A stretch of 6,842 bases of DNA from positions 1 through 6,842 of the forward strand of contig JASLES010000119.1 in NCBI GenBank assembly GCA_030151005.1, given 5' to 3'. Numbering within the stretch: the first letter of the stretch is position 1; every line of letters begins with the position of its first letter. Shown here one piece after another: positions 6,073 to 6,842 of this stretch. Made by a program: the position numbers and the translations under genes. Source of the DNA: Silvimonas sp. Lineage in GTDB: Bacteria; Pseudomonadota; Gammaproteobacteria; Burkholderiales; Chitinibacteraceae. The notes beneath the pieces are model-generated. The model saw only the letters and a program-made list of their open reading frames with translations. It ran no database searches and was not told where the DNA came from.

Positions 6073-6229
6073 GCTTTGAACGTGGCATAGTCACACCACA
6101 AACAGTTGCCATATGCCGTTGGCAACAAGTAACCATTTTTGAGAAAGAAAATATATCCGAGCCGCTGGCGCCGCTGCCTGCCCCCACGGTTTGCCATAAA
6201 CAAACCAGGTAACCGTTGGGTGCAACCAC
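6073..6229. other. Intergenic spacer with two small hairpins between divergent genes
   Basis: No gene fits here. GTTGCC (6105-6110) pairs with GGCAAC (6121-6126) around a 10-nt loop, and GGTTTG (6188-6193) pairs with CAAACC (6201-6206) around a 7-nt loop. Neither is followed by a T-run, so they are not typical terminators. They could be operators or leader structures for the divergent plus-strand gene. I found no convincing promoter for either direction, and the effector operon's promoter remains unidentified. Confidence 0.35.
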
Positions 6230-6842
6230 ATGGGGAGAAATACCGGCACAAACCCGCCTGACATTCCAGCACAGGCAGCTACAACGCTGAACCCGACCGA
6301 CAACGCACCAGTAACGTCACGTTCCGGGACGCTGCAGGTTGTCCGCCAGGCAGGTGAACACGACGCCACGGCAATGGCTCGCACGGCCACCAGCGCCCTT
6401 GTGCGCGGCACGGCGACAGGTCGCGAGTTCGGCAAGACCCTCTTTGGCGCGGACATCGACCCGACCACCTACATGGAAACGCTTCAGCACCAGGCCGACG
6501 CTATGAAAGCGGGCAACATGGCAGAGATTGAAACCATGCTGCTGACTCAGGCAAACACGCTGGACACGGTATTCAACCGGCTGGCCACGCAAGCCATCCA
6601 GAACCCTCTCATGCAGCAAATGGACACACTGCTGCGGCTGGCGCTCAAGGCGCAGTCACAATGCCGTGCCAGCCTCGAAGCCCTGGCCGACATCAAGAAC
6701 CCGCGCCCGGTCGCCTTCGTGAAACAGGCCAACATCGCACACGGCCCGCAGCAGGTGAACAATGCACCACCCACCACGTATAAGCCAGCCCCTGCTGGCG
6801 ACGATATGCTCGCGCACGGGAAAACCGGAAAAAGTCTCAAAC
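6230..6842 (+). CDS. Conserved hypothetical protein, 3' end outside window
   Basis: An open frame from ATG 6230 continues 204 codons to the right edge without a stop. The frame is closed by a TAA at 6197-6199 and there is no other ATG between, so this start is forced. The ribosome site is weak (TTGGG about 9 nt upstream). The protein has no signal peptide or membrane segment. Its N-terminus is Pro/Thr-rich and disordered-looking (TGTNPPDIPAQAATT). A long helical part with MLLTQANTLDTVFNRLA and LLRLALKAQSQCRASLEAL follows, then KNPRP and QANIAHGPQQVNN (about residues 166-178). I recall similar uncharacterised proteins with a 'KAQSQCRATLE...QANIANGPQQVNN' ending in several proteobacteria. No function is known to me. 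It is transcribed away from the effector operon and may not belong to it. Confidence 0.75.
   Translation, partial: MGRNTGTNPPDIPAQAATTLNPTDNAPVTSRSGTLQVVRQAGEHDATAMARTATSALVRGTATGREFGKTLFGADIDPTTYMETLQHQADAMKAGNMAEIETMLLTQANTLDTVFNRLATQAIQNPLMQQMDTLLRLALKAQSQCRASLEALADIKNPRPVAFVKQANIAHGPQQVNNAPPTTYKPAPAGDDMLAHGKTGKSLK

Noticed and set aside
6091..6840. Minus-strand frames opposite the right-hand plus-strand gene
   Set aside because: They are Cys/Ser/Arg-rich and lack motifs. The plus-strand frame from 6230 has a protein-like pattern with a recognisable conserved signature.

Overview
The window looks like an accessory region of a Gram-negative proteobacterial chromosome. I would guess a betaproteobacterium (Neisseriales or Burkholderiales-like), from the moderately high GC, the lipoprotein and Sec signal peptides, and the kinds of protein encoded; the sequence does not fix the genus.

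The centre (about 2330-5869, minus strand) is an interbacterial-warfare module. A 757-residue protein without a signal peptide has an N-terminal M23-like peptidase domain, an EF-hand calcium loop in the middle and a C-terminal GH19-type (lysozyme/chitinase-like) domain. This architecture recalls dual amidase/lysozyme type VI secretion (T6SS) effectors such as TseP of Aeromonas. Its stop overlaps by 4 bp (ATGA) the start of a 208-residue Sec-exported, cysteine-containing protein. A diverged tandem paralogue (207 residues) follows, then the 5' stump of a third copy. A cytoplasmic peptidoglycan hydrolase coupled to duplicated periplasmic proteins is the classic effector-immunity layout, so I infer that these are immunity proteins. 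A 68-codon ORF of unknown function lies upstream and also overlaps the effector start by ATGA. No VgrG, PAAR or adaptor gene is visible, so the module looks like an orphan or auxiliary T6SS cargo island.

To the left (about 1640-2314) is a graveyard of gene pieces. It holds the catalytic-core fragment of a tyrosine recombinase on the plus strand, the C-terminal tail of an NTF2/SnoaL-like protein on the minus strand, possibly another C-terminal tail on the plus strand, and the truncated third immunity copy, which is cut exactly where the integrase fragment begins. This marks past insertion and deletion at the edge of the immunity array.

Further left (1-1531, minus strand) are a DUF2846-type lipoprotein with a C-terminal extension and the N-terminal 199 codons of an exported protein that runs off the window. 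To the right, beyond a gene-free spacer with two small hairpins (6073-6229), a divergent plus-strand gene of unknown function runs off the right edge. No tRNA, rRNA, CRISPR array or intact insertion sequence was seen.
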